A model generated the notes under the pieces. It ran no database searches. It worked only from the letters and a program-made list of their open reading frames with translations, and was not told the DNA's origin. A DNA stretch of 64,000 nt. It comes from Hymenobacter monticola (lineage in GTDB: Bacteria > Bacteroidota > Bacteroidia > Cytophagales > Hymenobacteraceae). The position numbers and the translations under genes were made by a program. Positions 50,655 through 59,457 of the stretch are shown here, one piece after another; the stretch's first letter is position 1, and the number at the start of each line of letters is the position of its first letter. The stretch spans positions 2,542,001 to 2,606,000 of the forward strand of contig NZ_CP094534.1 of assembly GCF_022811645.1 (NCBI RefSeq), in the 5' to 3' direction.

Positions 50655-51362
50655 TTATTCGGTGTAGCCAAGCTTCGCTTTTAGGGCTTTGAGGTCTTCG
50701 CTGGCTTTGCTGGCACCGGTGCTGCCGAGGGCCTTGTCAATTTCGGCGTCGATGCTTTTGCCAGACTGGGCAATTTCGCCGTACGATTCGGCCAGGGCCT
50801 CCTGCACGGCAATCTTTTCCTTCATGCGCTCAAGCAGCGCCACCGTGCCCGACGAGTCGAGCTGAGCCATCTGCTTGTTGATGGCGATGGTGGCGGTGCT
50901 CACCGTCACGCGGGCCTTCAGGGTTTTCAGCTCGTTTTCCCACTGGCTGATGGTTGTTTTCAGCGTGGCCACGTTCTGGTCCATCTGGGCGGCCGACTGC
51001 TCAAACTTTTCCTGGTCTGAAGCGGCGCGGGCGGCCTGGGCTTCGTTTTCGGCCTTCTTGAGCAGGGCTTCGCCAGCCAGCCGGTCGGCTTCGGCGGCGT
51101 CCAGCTCGCCGCGGTGGGCGCGCTGCAGCAGGAGCACAGCCTTGCTCTCGTAGTCGGCCGCTTTGGTGCGGAAGCCCTCGCCCTCGTTGCGGGCCCGGAT
51201 GGCCATGGCCTTCACTTCGGCCAGGCCGTGCAGGCTTTTGTCGAGGTCCTGGCGCAGGTCGCGCAAGCCCTGCTCGGTCATTTTGATGGGGTCTTCAAGC
51301 TGGTTGACGGCCGCGTGGGCTTCCGACTGGCCGATTTTGAAGAGGCGGTTGAGGATGTTCAT
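50655..51362 (-). CDS. pspA: PspA/IM30-family protein
   Basis: Seen: 235 residues, nearly all helical: MNILNRLFKIGQSEAHAAV amphipathic N-terminus, EDPIKMTEQGLRDLRQDL, then a long coiled coil rich in Glu/Ala/Lys and a small C-terminal helix (LKALKAKLGYTE). Known: PspA/Vipp1 ESCRT-III-like proteins bind stressed membranes. Inferred: the membrane-repair effector of this cluster. It lies 63 bases before YqiJ without a repeat between, so this pair has normal operon spacing. Confidence 0.93.
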   Translation of the reverse strand: MNILNRLFKIGQSEAHAAVNQLEDPIKMTEQGLRDLRQDLDKSLHGLAEVKAMAIRARNEGEGFRTKAADYESKAVLLLQRAHRGELDAAEADRLAGEALLKKAENEAQAARAASDQEKFEQSAAQMDQNVATLKTTISQWENELKTLKARVTVSTATIAINKQMAQLDSSGTVALLERMKEKIAVQEALAESYGEIAQSGKSIDAEIDKALGSTGASKASEDLKALKAKLGYTE

Positions 51363-51404
51363 GGCGTTGATGTTTAAGATGATAGTTTAATTTTCGGCTA
51401 CGAT

Positions 51405-51530
51405 AACCCCACCCCCGGCCCCTCCCCTCGTGGGGAGGGGAGCCTGACGGCTTAATGAATTCTTCAGCTGACATCTGCTGACGTCTGGCTCCCCTTCCCC
51501 CGGAGGGGAAGGGGCCGGGGGATGGAGTTT
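51405..51530. repeat. GC-rich two-arm inverted repeat
   Basis: Arms AACCCCACCCCCGGCCCC... and ...GGGGCCGGGGGATGGAGTTT separated by about 37 bases, between the PspA start (51362) and the YbjN-like stop (51537). A transcript linking the two genes would carry this hairpin. Confidence 0.88.
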
Positions 51531-51536
51531 CGCGGC

Positions 51537-51932
51537 CTACTTCGAAAACGAAATCAGTTCCTCCGAAAACTCACTCAATAGCAAGCCCAGAGAATTTACG
51601 CAGGCTTCGAGTTCGGCAACGTCGAGGGTTTCGATTTGCAGGGTGTCGCGGAAGATGAGCTTGCGGCCGGTGTCATCGAGGGCGAAGGCGCCGTGGATGA
51701 TGTCGCGGTTTTTTTGCAGCAGGCGCTGGTACACTTCCAGCGAGGGAGCGGGCAGGTCGAGCAGGTATTGCTCCATAATCAGCAGCGGGTCGCCGCAGCC
51801 AATGACGAGGTTCTTGATGGCCAGCTCCGGCTTGTCGACCACGAACACGCTTTCCCGCTCGTCGGCGTGGCAGATGTCGAAGCCCAGTTCCAAAAGGTAG
51901 CCTTTGATGGTAGCGAAGTAAGGGTTGGTCAT
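51537..51932 (-). CDS. YbjN-like / type III chaperone-like protein
   Basis: Seen: 131 residues; pattern of an alpha/beta YbjN/CesT-like fold: helix IKGYLLELGFDIC, strands ESVFVVDKPELAIKNLVIGCGDPLLIMEQYLLDLP, then FALDDTGRKLIFRDTLQIETLD and a final helix. Known: YbjN-type proteins are thought to act as peptide-binding chaperones and accompany PspA- and flotillin-like genes in some genomes. Inferred: adaptor or chaperone at the head of the minus-strand cluster. Function untested. Confidence 0.7.
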   Translation of the reverse strand: MTNPYFATIKGYLLELGFDICHADERESVFVVDKPELAIKNLVIGCGDPLLIMEQYLLDLPAPSLEVYQRLLQKNRDIIHGAFALDDTGRKLIFRDTLQIETLDVAELEACVNSLGLLLSEFSEELISFSK

Positions 51933-52063
51933 GCAGGAAAAGGTGGAATTGAAATGCTGCTCAAAAAAGTAGCGACACAGGAGAAGGCTTCGCCGGACTT
52001 GTGGTAGTTTTACGACGCAATAATAAGCAAAGTTTTGGATGTGCTCATGTTTTGAGCGAAATA

Positions 52064-52078
52064 ATATTGCCGTAATAT
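52064..52078. promoter_or_regulatory. Possible operator palindrome at the XRE gene start
   Basis: ATATT-GCCGT-AATAT overlaps the ATG at 52077 in the 144-base region between divergent genes. It could be the binding site of the XRE regulator itself. Inference only. Confidence 0.35.
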
Positions 52079-52868
52079 GTCATTCGTTGGTAAGAATATT
52101 CGCAAGCTTCGCACGGTTAAGAAGCTGAGCCAGGCGGCTTTTGCGGAATTATTTGGCTTGGCCCGGCCCAGCGTGGGGGCGTATGAGGAAGGCCGTTCAG
52201 AGCCGAAGATGGAAACGCTCATACAGATTGCTCAGCATTTTGGCTTGTCGGTAGACTTGCTACTTACGAAAGAGCTCACGGTAAATGAGCTGTACCACTT
52301 CGACATCTTTAAAGAGCAGCTGCAACAGCCGGTGGCCGCGCCGGCTCCCGTTGCCAAAGCCGATAAGCAACCCAACGTGACGCCCCTGGTGTACCGCAAC
52401 CGGGCGCTGGAATACATCGTGCGCCACCACGACCCCGCCTTCATCGACGGGCTGCCGTGGCTGCAGCTGCCGCACCAGCTTGCGGGGCCCACGCGGGCCT
52501 TCGAGGTGTCGGGGGCCGACATGCTGCTGCACCGCCAGGGCCTGCGCCACCAGGACATTGTGCTGTGCAGCCGCATCGACAAAGCCAAGCCCCGCCTGAA
52601 AGCCGGCAACGTCTACGTCTTCGTCACCCAAAGCAAAGTTCTCATCCGCCGCCTGGCCGAGCGCCCCGAAGAAAACCAGCCCCTCCGGCTGCGCGCCGAC
52701 AACCCCGACTACGGCAGCCAGGAGCTGGAGCTGCAGCAGGCGCTGGAAATCTGGGAGGTGAAGGGCGTGTTCACCACGCACCTGCGCGCGCCCGCGCTGC
52801 TCGATGAGCGGGTGGCCGAGCTGGAACGCAAAGTGGAAGAGCTGGCCGAGCGGCTGGATAACCGATAG
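52077..52868 (+). CDS. XRE-family regulator with S24/LexA-like C-terminal domain
   Basis: Seen: 263 residues. Helix-turn-helix 3-60 (KLRTVKKLSQAAFAELFGLARPSVGAYEEG). Residues about 90-225 resemble the LexA/CI peptidase-like domain with EVSGADMLLHRQGLRHQDIVL where active proteins have GDSM; the Ser nucleophile is missing. A coiled coil closes the protein (ELERKVEELAERLD). Known: such regulators repress divergent operons and release them on a signal. Inferred: controls the PspA/flotillin cluster and itself. Confidence 0.85.
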   Translation: MSFVGKNIRKLRTVKKLSQAAFAELFGLARPSVGAYEEGRSEPKMETLIQIAQHFGLSVDLLLTKELTVNELYHFDIFKEQLQQPVAAPAPVAKADKQPNVTPLVYRNRALEYIVRHHDPAFIDGLPWLQLPHQLAGPTRAFEVSGADMLLHRQGLRHQDIVLCSRIDKAKPRLKAGNVYVFVTQSKVLIRRLAERPEENQPLRLRADNPDYGSQELELQQALEIWEVKGVFTTHLRAPALLDERVAELERKVEELAERLDNR

Positions 52869-52954
52869 CCGGCCCCGCACATGCTGCGCGCAGCGCTGTA
52901 TCCTGGCGGCTGAACGCACCGGCGAGAAACGAAACCGGGATGGGTTTCAGCGGA

Positions 52955-53602
52955 CTAGCCCTTCGTGCCGCACTCGGCGCAGAACTTTTGCTCGGGCTGC
53001 AGCTTTGCGCCGCAGCCGGTGCAGTGGCGCTCCTGGGGCTTGGCAGCGGGGTTGGGGGTGCCGCAGCTGCCGCAGAATTTCTGGTCGGCCGTGAGCTTGG
53101 CCTGGCAGTTGGGGCACTGCAGCAGGGCGTCGCGGTTCAGGAAATCGATGTTTTGGGTGTAGTCTTGCTGGCGCGTTTTATGGCGAATTTGCTCTTGGGT
53201 GGCCTGGGCCTGGTGGGCGCGCAGCTCCTCCTGCTCGTCGGGGGCGCAGTCTTCGCAGAGGCCGGCGCTGTGGTTCCAGCAGGCATCGGGGCACACCCAG
53301 TGGCCGCAGCGGGTGCATTGCTTGAACTGCTGCTTGCCCTCGGCCACAGCCTTTTGCAGGGCTTCGTCGTGGGCCTTGCCGCCCACGGCGCGCTGGATGT
53401 GGTAAGCCGCATTCTCGGCTCCGCCCAGGCCGCCAAACAAACTGCCCGCCGCCTGCAGCAGGCTCCCGGCTATACCGATGGCGTTGGGCTGGAACCGCGA
53501 CATGTAGCCGTTGCGGCACTTGTCGCAGTGAAACTTAAACTGAAAGCCTTTGTCGGTGGACAGGTCGTCGTAGTTGGCAACGAATTGGACGAGGTTGCTC
53601 AT
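52955..53602 (-). CDS. Double zinc-ribbon protein of unknown function
   Basis: Seen: 215 residues from ATG 53602. Several CxxC pairs: HCDKCRNGY near 24, then QCTRCGHWVCPDACWN and LCEDC in the middle, CPNCQ with CGSCGTPNPAA and CTGCGA with CAECGTKG at the end, the last two pairs forming zinc ribbons. Gly-rich amphipathic stretch GIAGSLLQAAGSLFGGLGG near 40-60. Known: zinc-ribbon proteins of this kind occur next to flotillin/PspA type clusters and elsewhere. The frame extends to 53698 upstream. Cytosolic or membrane-associated. Confidence 0.82.
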   Translation of the reverse strand: MSNLVQFVANYDDLSTDKGFQFKFHCDKCRNGYMSRFQPNAIGIAGSLLQAAGSLFGGLGGAENAAYHIQRAVGGKAHDEALQKAVAEGKQQFKQCTRCGHWVCPDACWNHSAGLCEDCAPDEQEELRAHQAQATQEQIRHKTRQQDYTQNIDFLNRDALLQCPNCQAKLTADQKFCGSCGTPNPAAKPQERHCTGCGAKLQPEQKFCAECGTKG

Positions 53603-53801
53603 AGCGGAACGGGAAAGGGTATGGATGGACAAAAATAGAGGCAGCTCCGGTTTGGCGGTTAGGGAAGCCGGCATGCCCACTGCATCGCCGCGCGGCATTT
53701 TTTATTACAGCAATCAACTGTCGCTGCCATCACACGCATTGCCCGGCCCTCGAAGCCCAGCCTGGCGAAATCTGGTCATTTGATTTGCGTAGCTTCGGGT
53801 C

Positions 53802-54704
53802 ATGGCCACTACCCACACCCTCGAAGACTTTTACCGCGTCAAAGTCAACTGGCTGCCCGACAACCTGCGCCAGGACCTCGGCCATTTCAACGTGTTTCGG
53901 CTCGATGACTTTGTGGGGCCAGCCGCGAGAAGCCTGCCGTATAGCCGCAAGGATTTCTATAAAATCACCTTCGTGGTGGGCCGGAGCACCTACCACTACG
54001 CCGACAAAAGCGTGGGCGTGGAAGGCAATGCCCTCTTCTTTTCCAACCCGCAGGTGCCCTACCATTGGGAGCCGTTTGATGAGCGGCAAAGCGGTTTTTT
54101 CTGCATTTTCACCGAGCATTTCCTGCAGCAGCACACCAGCATCCGGCTCTCCTATTTTCCCGTGTTTCAGCCCGATGGCCAGGCCATTTACCTGCTCGAC
54201 GAAGCCCAGCAGGCCCATGTGCACCAGCTCTACCAAAAGATGTTCGACGAGCTGGATTCGGACTATGCCTTTAAATATGACCTGCTGCGGGCCTACGTAC
54301 TCGAGCTGATTCACAGCGCCCAGAAGCTGCAGCCGGCCACCACGCTCTACCGCGGAAGCACGGCCGCTACGCGCATTGCATCGCTCTTTACCGAACTGCT
54401 GGCCCGGCAGTTTCCCATCGAAGTGAAAGGGCAGCAGGTGAAGCTGCGCACGGCGCAGGACTTCGCTGCGCAGCTGGCCGTGCACACCAACCACCTCAAC
54501 CGCGCCCTCAAGGAAGTAACCGGAAAAACCACCACCCAGCTCCTGGCCGAGCGCCTGGTGCAGGAAGCCTGGGCCTTGCTCAAGCACACCGACTGGCCGG
54601 TGGGCCTCATTGGCTACAGCCTGGGATTTGAGGAGCCGGCGCATTTTAACAACTTTTTCAAGAAGCACACCGGCCACACGCCCACCGCCGCGCGGGTTGT
54701 TTGA
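53802..54704 (+). CDS. AraC-family transcriptional regulator
   Basis: Seen: 300 residues. Cupin-like sensor about 25-190 (YKITFVVGRSTYHYADKS, ALFFSNPQVPYHWEPF) and C-terminal HTH pair about 195-297 (FAAQLAVHTNHLNRALKEVTGKTTTQLL, IGYSLGFEEPAHFNNFFKKHTG). Known: ligand-sensing AraC activators. It precedes the SDR gene by 82 bases on the same strand; this AraC+SDR pairing is common in Bacteroidota and suggests it activates the SDR. -7-like TAGCTTCG at 53790-53797. Confidence 0.9.
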   Translation: MATTHTLEDFYRVKVNWLPDNLRQDLGHFNVFRLDDFVGPAARSLPYSRKDFYKITFVVGRSTYHYADKSVGVEGNALFFSNPQVPYHWEPFDERQSGFFCIFTEHFLQQHTSIRLSYFPVFQPDGQAIYLLDEAQQAHVHQLYQKMFDELDSDYAFKYDLLRAYVLELIHSAQKLQPATTLYRGSTAATRIASLFTELLARQFPIEVKGQQVKLRTAQDFAAQLAVHTNHLNRALKEVTGKTTTQLLAERLVQEAWALLKHTDWPVGLIGYSLGFEEPAHFNNFFKKHTGHTPTAARVV

Positions 54705-54786
54705 TTTTCGTAAGCATTGGTTTGAATGAGGCAAACGGGCGGGCCGGGGCCAGCCCGAACTTTGTGCTGTACTAATAGAACGATTT

Positions 54787-55623
54787 ATGGACACCCCCCA
54801 AACCTGGTTTATCACCGGCGCCTCGCAGGGCCTGGGCTTGGCCCTGGCCACCCAGCTGCTGGCAGCCGGGCACCGCGTGGCGGCTACCTCGCGCCACTTG
54901 GCCGGCCTCACCGCCGCCATTTCAGAGCCCACAGCATCCTTCCTGCCGCTGGCCGTCGACCTGCCCAGCGAAGCCAGTGTGGCGCAGGCCATTGAAGTCA
55001 CCCTTGCCACCTTCGGCCGCCTTGATGTGGTGGTGAACAACGCCGGTTACGGCATGGGCGGCAGCATCGAGGAAATGACCGATGCCGAAACCCGCCACAG
55101 CTTTGAAACCAACGTGTTTGGTGCGCTGAACGTTATTCGAAAGGCCCTGCCCCACCTGCGGGCGCAGGGCAGTGGGCACATCATCAACATTTCCTCCATT
55201 GCCGCCATGGCGGGCGCCACGGGCTGGGCTATTTATTCCGCGACGAAGGCGGCGATGAGTGCTTGCTCGGAAGTGCTGGCCCAGGACGTGGCCGATTTCG
55301 GCCTGAAAGTGACGGTGGTAGAGCCCGGCGCGCTCCGCACCAATTTCCTTGCGCCCGAATCTCTGGTGATGGCCCGCCAGCCCATTGCCGAGTACGAAGC
55401 CGTGCGCGCCTCCCACGCCCGCTACCTCACCATGAACGGCGCCCAGGCCGGCGACCCGGCCAAAGCCGCGGACGCCATCATTGGCCTGGCCAGTGAAAAA
55501 AATCCACCGTTACACCTGCTGCTCGGGACCGATGCCTACGAGCGGGCGCAAGCCAAACTGGCCTCACTCACTCAGCAGTTTGACACCTGGCAGGCCGTCT
55601 CAAAATCCATCGCCTTTGACTAA
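54787..55623 (+). CDS. Short-chain dehydrogenase/reductase
   Basis: Seen: 278 residues. NAD(P)-binding ITGASQGLGLALA (TGxxxGxG), NNAGYG, active-site Ser in NISSIAA, and the YSATK catalytic Tyr/Lys. Known: classical SDR, oxidoreductase with unknown substrate. It follows an AraC gene on the same strand and is probably its target. Confidence 0.92.
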   Translation: MDTPQTWFITGASQGLGLALATQLLAAGHRVAATSRHLAGLTAAISEPTASFLPLAVDLPSEASVAQAIEVTLATFGRLDVVVNNAGYGMGGSIEEMTDAETRHSFETNVFGALNVIRKALPHLRAQGSGHIINISSIAAMAGATGWAIYSATKAAMSACSEVLAQDVADFGLKVTVVEPGALRTNFLAPESLVMARQPIAEYEAVRASHARYLTMNGAQAGDPAKAADAIIGLASEKNPPLHLLLGTDAYERAQAKLASLTQQFDTWQAVSKSIAFD

Positions 55624-55664
55624 AGCCCGCGCCGGCGGCCACCAATAGCATTGAGCCAACTGCC

Positions 55665-57887
55665 CTACTCTCGGATAAGCTTCCAGTTCACCGACAGGTT
55701 GAACACGCGGCCTTCCACCGGCGCCCAGAGCTCGGGGAACGTAGGGTTGGCCCGGTCGCCGAACACCACGGCTTCGCGGCGGGTCTGGCGGTAGTCCAGC
55801 AGGTTTTCGCCGTTGAGGATGAAGGCCCAGGGGCCGGTAGCGTAGCGCACCAGGGCCGCCACAATGGGGTAGCCGGGGCGGGTGGAGCCGTCGTCGAGGT
55901 ACTGGCGGCCGGTGTAACTGGCCTCGATGCCCAGCGCCAGGTGCTCGCCCACTTCCTGGGTGGCCACGGTGGAGAGCTTGTGGCGGGCGGCCAGGGGCAC
56001 GTTGGGGTTCAGGGCGTCGTAGCGGCGGCGGGCGTAGGTGTAGAGGTAGCCGAGGTAGATTTCGGTGCCGTTGTAGCGCAGGCGGGCGTAGCTTTCCAGG
56101 CCCTGACTCACGGTGGGCGCGGCGGCATTGTACCAGCGCAGCGGCAGGAACGGGTCATTAGGGTCGATGGCCGCGGGTTGGGTGAGCGTCAGTGGGTCTT
56201 GCAGGCGGGTGTAGAAGAAGCCTTGGTTTAGGTTCAGGCTGAGGCCCGAGGCGAAGCGGTGCAGGTAGTTCACATCGCCGTTGAGGCCCTGGCTGCGCTC
56301 GGCGCCCAGGCCCCGCAGGGGCTGCACGCGAGTGATTTCGCGCTCGTCGAGGTCGTTCACGTAGGGCACGGGCACGCGGTAGCCGTAGCCGCCGTTCAGG
56401 CGCAGGGTGAAGTCGGCGCTGGCCTTAAAGAGCACGGCCAGGCGGGGCAGCAGGAAGGTGCCGTACCGGTTGTGGTGGTCGAGGCGCAGGCCGCCCTGCA
56501 CGTTGAGGGCGGGCGTGAGCTGCCAGTCGTCCTGTACGAAACCGCCCACCGTGGCGTAGGTGTAGTCGTTGAGCAGGGGCGTGCGGCTTTCGGCCGGCAG
56601 CGGCTGGAAGTCCTCGCCCAGCACGTTGAGGCCGCCCACCAGCGTGTGGTGGCCGTAGCGGTGCAGGTAGCTCACCTCGGAATAATACGACAGCTGCCGG
56701 GCCGCGTAGGCCACGGTGTTGGTGCTCACCCCGCGCCGAAACCAGCTGGCGGTGCCTTTCACGGTGAGGCTGCCGCCGTTTGTGCTGTCCTGGGTGTAGA
56801 TGAGGTCGGCGGAGTGGCGCTGGGTGCGGTTCGTGACGAAGAAGCGGGGCGAGGCGTCGGTGGTTTTGTTCTGCACCACGGCCGCGTCGCCGCCCTGGCG
56901 GTCTTCCACGGTGCCGGTGTAGCCAAGGGCCAGCTGGCCGTTTTTCGGATAATAAAACAGGCGCGGATGCACCGTGAAGTTGCGCAGCCGGGGCACGTCC
57001 ACGAAGCCGTCGCCGTCCACGTCGGTGCTTTGCTGGCGGGTGCCGCCCGCAAACAGCGTGTAGCCCACCCGCTGGCCTCGCCCGCTGGCAAAGCCGTTGA
57101 GGTTGCTTTCGCGCAGCGTCGACTGGTTGGCCGTGAACGTGAGCTGCGGAGTGCCCAGCACCGGCGCCTTGCTCACCAGGTTTACCAGGCCCGCAATGGC
57201 GCCGCCGCCATACAGCGTGGAGCTGGAGCCCTTAATAAGCTCAATCTGGCGCAAATCGAGCGGCGGAATCTGCAGGATGCCGAACGAGCCTGAATAGCCC
57301 CCAAGCAGCGGCAGGCCGTCGCGCAATATCTGGGAATAGCGCCCCGGCAGGCCCTGAATGCGCAGGTCGGCATTGCCGGTAGTAGGGGAAGTGGGCTGAA
57401 TCTGAGTGCCGGCCAGGTCGCCGAGCAGCGAGGCAATGTTGCCAGGCTTGATGCCGTTTTCCTCGGTCAATTCCTCCTCGCCAATCACTTCCACGCGGGT
57501 GGGCAGGTCTTCGAGGCGGGAGTTGGTGCGGGTGGCCGTCACCAGCACTTCTTCCTCAATGGCCTGGGCGCTGGCGGCCAGCTGCAGGATGAGCGGGGTG
57601 CCCGCGGTCGGGGCGGCCACCAGCCGCGCGCGGTAGCCCAGGGCCTCCACGCGCAGGCGGGTGCCGGGGGCCGGGGCGGGGGTGAGCACGGCCTCGCCGC
57701 GCACGTCGGTGGCGGCACCCACGCCGGTGCCGGGCACGCTCACGCTGCCCCCAATCACGGGCGCCTGGCTCAGCGAATCGCGCAAGATGACCGTGAGCGA
57801 CTGCGCCCGGCCGCTGTCTGGCAACAGCCAGAATGCCAGCGCCAGCAGCAGGCCATTGCGCCGCCAGAAAGAAGTAGAAACAGCCAT
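55665..57887 (-). CDS. TonB-dependent receptor
   Basis: Seen: 740 residues from ATG 57887. Signal peptide about 1-28 (LLLALAFWLLPDSGRAQ), carboxypeptidase-like domain about 30-105, plug about 120-230 (VLVTATRTNSRLEDLPTRVEVIGEEELTEENG-type signature, LIKGSSSTLYGGGAIAGLVNL), then a barrel ending NLSVNWKLIRE. Known: VLVTATR- and IKGSSSTLYGGGAI-type plugs are found in siderophore, cobalamin and catecholate receptors. Ligand unknown. Stands alone, convergent with the SDR gene; the stop is 42 bases from that gene's stop. Confidence 0.93.
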   Translation of the reverse strand: MAVSTSFWRRNGLLLALAFWLLPDSGRAQSLTVILRDSLSQAPVIGGSVSVPGTGVGAATDVRGEAVLTPAPAPGTRLRVEALGYRARLVAAPTAGTPLILQLAASAQAIEEEVLVTATRTNSRLEDLPTRVEVIGEEELTEENGIKPGNIASLLGDLAGTQIQPTSPTTGNADLRIQGLPGRYSQILRDGLPLLGGYSGSFGILQIPPLDLRQIELIKGSSSTLYGGGAIAGLVNLVSKAPVLGTPQLTFTANQSTLRESNLNGFASGRGQRVGYTLFAGGTRQQSTDVDGDGFVDVPRLRNFTVHPRLFYYPKNGQLALGYTGTVEDRQGGDAAVVQNKTTDASPRFFVTNRTQRHSADLIYTQDSTNGGSLTVKGTASWFRRGVSTNTVAYAARQLSYYSEVSYLHRYGHHTLVGGLNVLGEDFQPLPAESRTPLLNDYTYATVGGFVQDDWQLTPALNVQGGLRLDHHNRYGTFLLPRLAVLFKASADFTLRLNGGYGYRVPVPYVNDLDEREITRVQPLRGLGAERSQGLNGDVNYLHRFASGLSLNLNQGFFYTRLQDPLTLTQPAAIDPNDPFLPLRWYNAAAPTVSQGLESYARLRYNGTEIYLGYLYTYARRRYDALNPNVPLAARHKLSTVATQEVGEHLALGIEASYTGRQYLDDGSTRPGYPIVAALVRYATGPWAFILNGENLLDYRQTRREAVVFGDRANPTFPELWAPVEGRVFNLSVNWKLIRE

Positions 57888-58156
57888 TAAGAAGAAGAAA
57901 TGGTTGAAAAAACCGGCATACGGCAAACCGGCCCGTAGGGCCAAACCTCTTGCCCGGGTGGTGAAGGCGCCGTGAAGCACGCCGTCTAGCTTGGCGGTGC
58001 TTCACTGCGCGAGGGAAGCGCCTTGTCCCAACGGCTGATTCTTTCACGCCTGAAGTTCTTTCAGCAAGCCGCCGCTGAAGGCACCGACGCAGCTGGAAGG
58101 CCCCGAAACGGCTTAATTTGCACGGAAAGCCATTCTTCAGCCCTGCACGTAGCCCC

Positions 58157-58852
58157 ATGAATCGCATCGACCGCCTGTTCGGCATCACCACGCTGCTGCA
58201 AACAAAGAAACACGTGCCGGCCGAGCAGATTGCCGAACGGTTCGGCATCAGCGTGCGCACCGTGTACCGCGACATCAAGGCGCTGGGCGAGCAGGGCATT
58301 CCCATCAGCTTCGAGCCAAACCGGGGCTACTTCCTGGTGCAGGGTTATTTCCTGCCGCCGGTTTCCTTCACCCCGGAAGAGGCCAATGCCCTGGTGCTGC
58401 TGGAAGCCATTGCCGGCGTGCTGGCCGATACTTCCATTCGAGCCCACAGCGCCACGGCGCTGCACAAAGTGAAAGCCGTGCTGCGGGCGCCGGCGAAAGA
58501 CCGGCTGGAGCAATTCACCAGCCGCATCGAGCTGCACGTGCCCGAGTACGCGCCGGGGCCGGCCGACTACCTGGCCCCCTTACAATCGGCCATTGCCAGC
58601 CGGCACATTGTGGAGCTGGCCTATTGCGACAAAAGCGGCGTCGCCAGCCAGCGCCGGGTCGAGCCCATTGGGCTGGCTTTCTACAATTTTGCCTGGCACT
58701 TGGTGGGGTGGTGCCACCTGCGGCAGGACTACCGCGACTTTCGGCTGACGCGCATGCAGCAGCTCACGGCCACGACCAGCCCGTTCACGCAGCCGCAGCA
58801 CATCACCCTCACCGAGTACATTGCCCGCCTGCACCGGCCGCAGGCGGTCTGA
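58157..58852 (+). CDS. WYL-domain transcriptional regulator (YafY-like)
   Basis: Seen: 231 residues from ATG 58157. Winged HTH about 1-60 (IDRLFGITTLLQTKKHVPAEQIAERFGISVRTVYRDIKAL) and WYL domain about 135-215 (VELAYCDKSGV, RRVEPIGLAFYNFAWHLVGWC). Known: WYL regulators respond to nucleic-acid or nucleotide ligands. Inferred: controls the VOC gene 102 bases downstream. The -7-like TTAATTTG is upstream near 58113. Confidence 0.9.
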   Translation: MNRIDRLFGITTLLQTKKHVPAEQIAERFGISVRTVYRDIKALGEQGIPISFEPNRGYFLVQGYFLPPVSFTPEEANALVLLEAIAGVLADTSIRAHSATALHKVKAVLRAPAKDRLEQFTSRIELHVPEYAPGPADYLAPLQSAIASRHIVELAYCDKSGVASQRRVEPIGLAFYNFAWHLVGWCHLRQDYRDFRLTRMQQLTATTSPFTQPQHITLTEYIARLHRPQAV

Positions 58853-58954
58853 TTTTTTTCTGGGGCGAAAATCGGACTGCCATAGGGCTGTCAGTGGGGG
58901 GCGCGTGCTTTGGGGCATCAATTCCAAACCCCCACTTTTTAACCGTTTTCGCTT

Positions 58955-59359
58955 ATGAATTTCGCCTCCGTCCGGGTCATCACCGCCGACATCGACCGCC
59001 TTCTGCCGTTCTACGAGCAAGTGACCGGTATGCCCGCCACCCGCTTCACGCCCGATTTCGCCGAGCTGCGCACGCCCACGGCCACGCTGGCCATTGGCAG
59101 CACGCGCACCCTGCAGTTTGAGGGCGGCCAGGGCGCCCGCGCCGCCAGCAACCAGTCGGCCATTCTCGAATTCCGCGTTGCCGACGTGGATGCCGAATAC
59201 CAGAAGCTGGCCGAAGTGCTCCGCGGCAGCGTGGTGCAGGGCCCCACCACCATGCCCTGGGGCAACCGCTCCTTCCTGTTCCGCGACCCCGACGGCAACC
59301 TGGTCAACTTCTTCGCGCCCGTCACGCCCGAGGCCATCCAGCGGTTTGAAGGGCGGTAG
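58955..59359 (+). CDS. VOC-superfamily protein
   Basis: Seen: 134 residues. FASVRVITADIDRLLPFYEQVTGMPATRF, FRVADVDAEYQKLAEVLRG and SFLFRDPDGNLVNFFAPVTPEAI form the two VOC half-modules. Known: glyoxalase/bleomycin-type small proteins; substrate unknown. Follows the WYL regulator. Confidence 0.88.
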   Translation: MNFASVRVITADIDRLLPFYEQVTGMPATRFTPDFAELRTPTATLAIGSTRTLQFEGGQGARAASNQSAILEFRVADVDAEYQKLAEVLRGSVVQGPTTMPWGNRSFLFRDPDGNLVNFFAPVTPEAIQRFEGR

Positions 59360-59392
59360 ATAGCGGCCCAGGCTGCTCAGGTCAAAGCAACG

Positions 59393-59425
59393 AAAAGCCC
59401 CGTCGGTTACCGGCGGGGCTTTTTT
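59393..59425 (+). terminator. Intrinsic terminator
   Basis: AAAAGCCCCGTCGGTTACCGGCGGGGCTTTTTT: short-loop GC stem with T-run after the VOC gene. Confidence 0.88.
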
Positions 59426-59457
59426 GGGCGTGTTGGAAAGATTTTGCCAATAGAACA

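Noticed and set aside
41944..51530. CRISPR-like array from the regularly recurring GC-rich arms
   Set aside because: Arms occur in inverted pairs, spaced by kilobases of genes, not as direct repeats with uniform spacers; no cas genes.
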